In this document: piece by piece, positions 59,801 through 64,000 of the stretch
Position numbering within the stretch: position 1 is the stretch's first letter
How the letters are laid out: every line of letters begins with the position of its first letter
NCBI GenBank assembly: GCA_023512835.1
Contig: CM042088.1
Location: forward strand, 41,626,271-41,690,270
DNA: 64,000 bases
Source: Taxillus chinensis
Taxonomy: Eukaryota > Streptophyta > Magnoliopsida > Santalales > Loranthaceae
Direction of reading: 5' to 3'
Notes under the pieces: model-generated
Told to the model about the DNA's origin: nothing
What the model saw: the letters and a program-made list of their open reading frames with translations, nothing else
Database searches by the model: none
Translations under genes and position numbers: made by a program

Positions 59801-62800
59801 GAGAGAAAAAAGTTAGAGGAGGGCATGGAGTACCATATCCATGAGAAAGAGAGGCTTTTGCTTGAGCTTCTTGTTCATGCCGAGTTGTTATCTACAGAAC
59901 ATGCGGATCACAGGAAGCTTGAACTTGAACTAAAAAATGCAAATTTGTCTCTCGAACAATTGCACATGAAAAATACTGAGCTGAATTGTAGACCGGAGAA
60001 TATGCATATATTATCTCAAGATGAGGATGTAGGGAATGGGTTTGAAGGTTCTGATGATGTGAACCATCAAAATGTAACTCTGGCCTGTGGTGCATCTTCT
60101 CACCAGATTCATGGGAAACAAAATGATGAATCACTCTCTGGTTTATTGGGGAAAGCTTCGCCTAATGGCCTGGTTGAAGATGTACCGCCTAAGCAGCTTA
60201 AGATGGGTGTGTATGATAACTCCTTTGGGTTTGTAGCCTTGAAGGGGCATTTGAAGGAGGCGGGTAAAATAATGGAGGAACTTGATATGGCAATTGAGCA
60301 AATTCATTCTCATTCAGCTTCTCTAAGCAGGGTCAGTGGAAAAGTGTCTACCCCGCAGGTATCTAAACTGATTCAAGCCTTTGAGTCAAAAGGTCATATG
60401 GATGATAATGAGGCAGAGGAACTACCTTTACATACAGATCAGTTATTAACAGATCTATTTCTGTCAACAAAAGAGCAAACCGAAGGTCTTAGAACCAGGC
60501 TTTTGGAGTTGTCGCTTGACATTGAGAATGCAAGTGAGCTGGTTAAGGGTGAGAGAGAAGCTCGGAAGCTTGCTGATTTTGCATTGAATGACCTCAAGGA
60601 TCATCATGAATTATTGAAGAGTCACAGCAACAGTCTTGAAGCTAGGACCATTGAGCTTGAAGTTTGTAATGAAGCTTTAAAGCAACATTTGTGTCAGACA
60701 GAAAGTAAGAATGTTGAGCTTGAGGTTCTGTGTAGAACCCTGAGGCAGCAAGAAATTAATCTTGAAGCAGAGAACTGTCATCTCAGTAAGAAACTGAGTG
60801 ACTACCAATCAAGAATTAGTGAATTGGAAAGTAATTTTTATGAAATCCAGGAAAGTTCAGGTGTGATGGCTTCAAAGGTACATAATCAATTAGAGAATTT
60901 GCGGAAGGAAGTGACTGATGAAGCAGCACTACTCCAACAAGAATTGAATTCTAGCAGTGCTCGGGTTGCAGAAGCAGTTGGGATGCTTGATGCCTTTGTT
61001 GCAAGATTTTCTGACACCAACATTTCATCTGGTGGTCAAGATGGCTTGGATATAGGTTCCCGTGTTGCTACTTCTGTTAATACTGCAATCCAAGTGATGG
61101 AGACTAAGCTTGAAGCCACATGCACAGATCTTGAACTCATCCGCAGTTCATACACAATGATGAATGACAAATATTTTGATCTGGATACAAGGAATGAATT
61201 GGCTACTAGTACATTACATAAGATTTATGGTGACCTAGGGAAACTTATGAAGGACTATGGTGTGTACACAGGAGAACTTGAAGCAAGCATGAATGATGAG
61301 AAATTGCTTGATCCCCTGCATTATCAGACCCTCACTGAAAAATTGGGCAATTTTCTAGCTGAGAATGCGCAGCTTGAATCTGTCAACAGCAAACTTAATA
61401 TAGAGCTGACGAATAAAACAAAAGTAATTGAGGACATGAACCACCGATGCCTTGATTTAGATGTAATTTTGAAATTGGTTGAAGATATAGAGGGTGTGGT
61501 TATGCTGGAGGATGGAGGCACCAACTTAGAATCAGATAATTTGCCTGTTTCACATCTTCTGTCTTTGGTCTCCATTCTTCTTCAGAAATACAAAGAAGCT
61601 TGTATGCAGATCACATTGTCAAGAGAAGAACTTGCATCTAAGTTGATGGAGTTGAGTGAGTTGGAGCAGAAGGTACATGATATGTATTCTTTGAATCTGT
61701 GTCATGAGAATAAAATTGTCATTCTTACGGAGAGTTTGAATCAGGCAGAGGGGTCCTTGGTTTCTGCTCATTCCGAATTGCAGAAGAAAGCAACTGATTT
61801 AGAATTGTCAGAGCAGCGTGTGTCCTCTGTCAGAGAGAAGCTCAGTATAGCTGTCGGTAGGGGGAAGAGCTTGGTTGTGCAGCGTGACAGCCTCAAGCAG
61901 TCCCTTGCAGAGGCATCCATTGAACTAGAGAAATGCTCTGAGGAGTTGAAGTTAAAAGATGCAAGACTCCAAGAGGTTGAATTGAAACTCAAAATCTATT
62001 CTGAAGCTGGAGAGCGCGTGGAAGCACTGGAATCTGAGCTGTCCTACATTCGCAATTCAGCAACTGCATTGAGGGAATCATTTCTTCTCAAAGATTCTGT
62101 CCTTCAGAGAATCGAAGAAATCTTAGAAGATTTGGAGCTGCCAGAGCATTTCCATTCTAGAGATATAATTGAAAAGGTTGATTGGTTAGCTAGGACAGTT
62201 ACTGGGAATTCTTTGCCTCTTCCCGACTGGGATCAGAAAAGTTCTGTGGAAGGAGCTTCGTACTCTGATGGTATTGTGGTTATGGATGCTTGGAAAGAAG
62301 ATGCACAGCCTAGTTCAAATATGGAAGATGACACTAGAAGAAAGTGTGAAGAGCTTCAAAGCAAGCTTTATGGATTGGCTGAACAAAATGAAATGCTGGA
62401 GCAGTCCTTAATGGAAAGGAACAACCTAGTGCAGAGATGGGAAGAGGCTTTGGATACAATTCATATGCCCTCACAATTGCAGTCCATGGAGCCAGAAGAT
62501 AGAATTGAGTGGTTAGGAAGTGCGTTTTCAGAGGCTCTTCACATCACAAATATGCTTCAGCAAAAGGCAGATAATCTCGAAAATGATTGTCGATCACTTA
62601 CTGCTGATCTTGATGCATCACGAGGGAGGATATCTGAACTTGAGATGACTCTCCAAGATGTTGGCAATGAGAAAGAGCATATATCTGGAAGACTGGAGAA
62701 TTTAATTCGCGATAATGAAAGAGTTTCGGAGAGGTCAAACCTGCTAGAACAATTGAATGATGAGCTGCATAAAGAGGTAAGCAGTTTGTGGGAGAAATTG

Positions 62801-64000
62801 GCCGATAGGAATGGAATTGAGAACCGTTTTCAGACAATGGAAAATGGAATAAAAAGGTTGCAAGTCATGATTATTGAAGTCTTACACGATCCTGTCAGTG
62901 ATGATTTGATTTCTAATGACAATGGTACGGAGTTTTTGGAAGTATTATTGAGGAAGCTTATACAGAAATATGCAACCCCTGAAGATGCTGACCCTGAAAT
63001 ATCTGATGAGGCTCTTGTTAAAGAAAGTAGCAGAGATGCACTGGCGGCTGAAGAGCAGGAAATAGATGTTTTGAAGAAAGAGCTGGAGGTGGCTCTGAGC
63101 AATTTGATGCATGTGAAGGAGGAAAGAGATATATATGTGGAGAAGCATCGTGCTTTGCTATCTGAAAAACAGGAAATAGCCATACTGAAGAAAGAGCTGG
63201 AGGAGGCTCTGACTAATTTAACTCATGTGAAGGAGGAAAGAGATATATACGTGGAGAAGCATTGTGCTTTGCTATCTGAAGTTGAAGTAATTAATGGCAA
63301 ACGGGATGAACTGCTAGAGCTACATTCTCAGGAGGAGCAGAAATCTGCTACCATAAGAGAGAAGTTGAATGTTGCTGTCCGAAAAGGTAAGTTGCTGGTG
63401 CAGCAGCGGGATGGTTTGAAGCAAACTATTGAAGAGTTGAATTCAGAGGTAGACCATTTGAAAGCTGAGATTTGTCACCAGAAAAATGCCCTTGCAGAGT
63501 ATGAACAAAAAGTAAATGAATTATGCACCTACCGAGAAAGAGTGGAAGCCCTAGAGCCTGAGAATATGCTCCTTAGAAACCAATTGGCAGATATGGAGCA
63601 TGATATGCAGGAGAAAGAACATATTGTAAGCATGATGACAAATGTTTTAGGTGACATTGATGTTGATACTGATACAAATTTTAGAGATCCAGTTGATAAG
63701 CTGGAGCATGTTGGGGAACTCTGCTGCAATTTACGTGCAGCTGTGGCCTCTTCAGAGCAAGAGTTGACGAAATCTAAAAGGGCTGCAGAGCTGCTTCTTG
63801 CTGAGTTGAATGAGGTTCAAGAAAGAAATGACAGTCTCCAAGAAGATCTGGTAAAAGCAGCTGATGAGCTTTCAAAAATCTCCAAGGAAAGAGATTTTGC
63901 AGATACTGTCAAACATGAAGCTCTTTCACGAGTTGAACAACTTTCTGCTGTTCAATTTGAGGACAGGAATATTTTGTTTGAAGAATTTCTAGAGGTTAAG
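56861..64000 (+). CDS. Very large coiled-coil protein, At4g31570/TNO1-like (3' end outside the window)
   Basis: Exons 56861-56917, 57609-58100 and 58268 to beyond 64000, joined in phase 0 by GT-AG introns (donors AAAAAG|GTTCCC and GCTCAG|GTAACAG; acceptors TTGCTAG and AATGCAG). The coding part present is 2094 codons and the last exon stays open for 5733 bases to the edge. The N-terminus (EKGKQRSDLLKAGRKKLQQY) spans the first intron and is, from memory, the conserved start of this plant family. Residues 20-480 or so are acidic, Ser/Thr-rich and probably disordered; from about residue 480 on the protein is long heptad-rich coiled coil with conserved islands such as VREKLSIAVGRGKSLVVQRD and LNVAVRKGKLLVQQRDGLKQ. 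TNO1 relatives tether vesicles at the trans-Golgi network and end in a membrane anchor; that end cannot be seen here. Assignment is by resemblance, function is inferred. Confidence 0.88.
63056..63283 (+). repeat. In-frame 38-residue tandem repeat inside the coiled-coil gene
   Basis: Two copies of a 114-base unit lie head to tail at 63056-63169 and 63170-63283. The first encodes QEIDVLKKELEVALSN..., the second QEIAILKKELEEALTN...; both end in VKEERDIYVEKH-ALLSE. DNA identity is high, pointing to a fairly recent duplication that kept the heptad register nearly intact. Confidence 0.9.

Noticed and set aside
59122..59826. 234-codon minus-strand frame opposite the coiled-coil gene, Ser/Phe-rich
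   Set aside because: It is the antisense shadow of heptad-rich coding; its composition is explained by the plus-strand codons.
1..64000. A CRISPR array, prophage, toxin-antitoxin or other prokaryotic system
   Set aside because: The sequence is plant nuclear DNA with spliced genes; no regular spaced repeats or bacterial gene families were seen.

Overview
The window is nuclear DNA of a flowering plant, probably a eudicot. It has AT-rich intergenic space packed with microsatellites and small foldback elements, plant-type introns, and proteins of plant-specific families (ZAT zinc finger, DUF761, plasma-membrane H+-ATPase, MBR/RHG1A-type RING-H2 ligase). The species cannot be named from sequence alone. 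There is no bacterial-style operon, CRISPR array or convincing RNA gene.

Layout. 1-7.1 kb: non-coding, with a near-perfect 225-bp foldback (684-908), a MITE-like element (4226-4675) and a degenerate TIR repeat (5308-5573). 7173-7682 (+): intronless C2H2 ZAT-type repressor. 7.7-14.0 kb: repeats and microsatellites. 14034-14462 (-): intronless DUF761 protein. 14.5-19.0 kb: non-coding with weak retroelement traces. About 19.0-24.1 kb (+): RING-H2 E3 ligase gene, reconstructed here as six exons (first one untranslated) encoding 547 aa. 24.3-37.4 kb: repeat-rich block with two local tandem duplications, a decayed LINE on the minus strand interrupted by a decayed Ty3/gypsy fragment, an LTR-like stretch and a MULE-like TIR element. 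37896-39188 (-): SAGA subunit ADA1/TADA1. 39.2-45.1 kb: TADA1 leader and promoter, then degenerate repeats. 45137-50725 (-): complete 16-exon P-type plasma-membrane H+-ATPase (954 aa), with one predicted GC-AG intron and two predicted upstream ORFs. 51.1-56.4 kb: AT-rich repeats. 56861 to the right edge (+): a very large coiled-coil protein resembling Arabidopsis At4g31570/TNO1, cut off by the window end after 2094 codons, with one exon open for over 5.7 kb.

The genes are independent neighbours, as is normal in plant genomes: two regulators (ZAT, RING ligase), one chromatin coactivator subunit, one membrane pump and one probable endomembrane tether. I found no convincing undescribed system. 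The observations most worth checking are the GC-AG intron and uORFs of the H+-ATPase gene, the uORF of the RING gene, the nested LINE/gypsy arrangement, the long foldback at 684-908, the TIR element with foreign-looking cargo at 34.8-35.7 kb, and two orphan exon-like segments. All gene models come from reading splice sites and protein family resemblance by eye; no database search was run.
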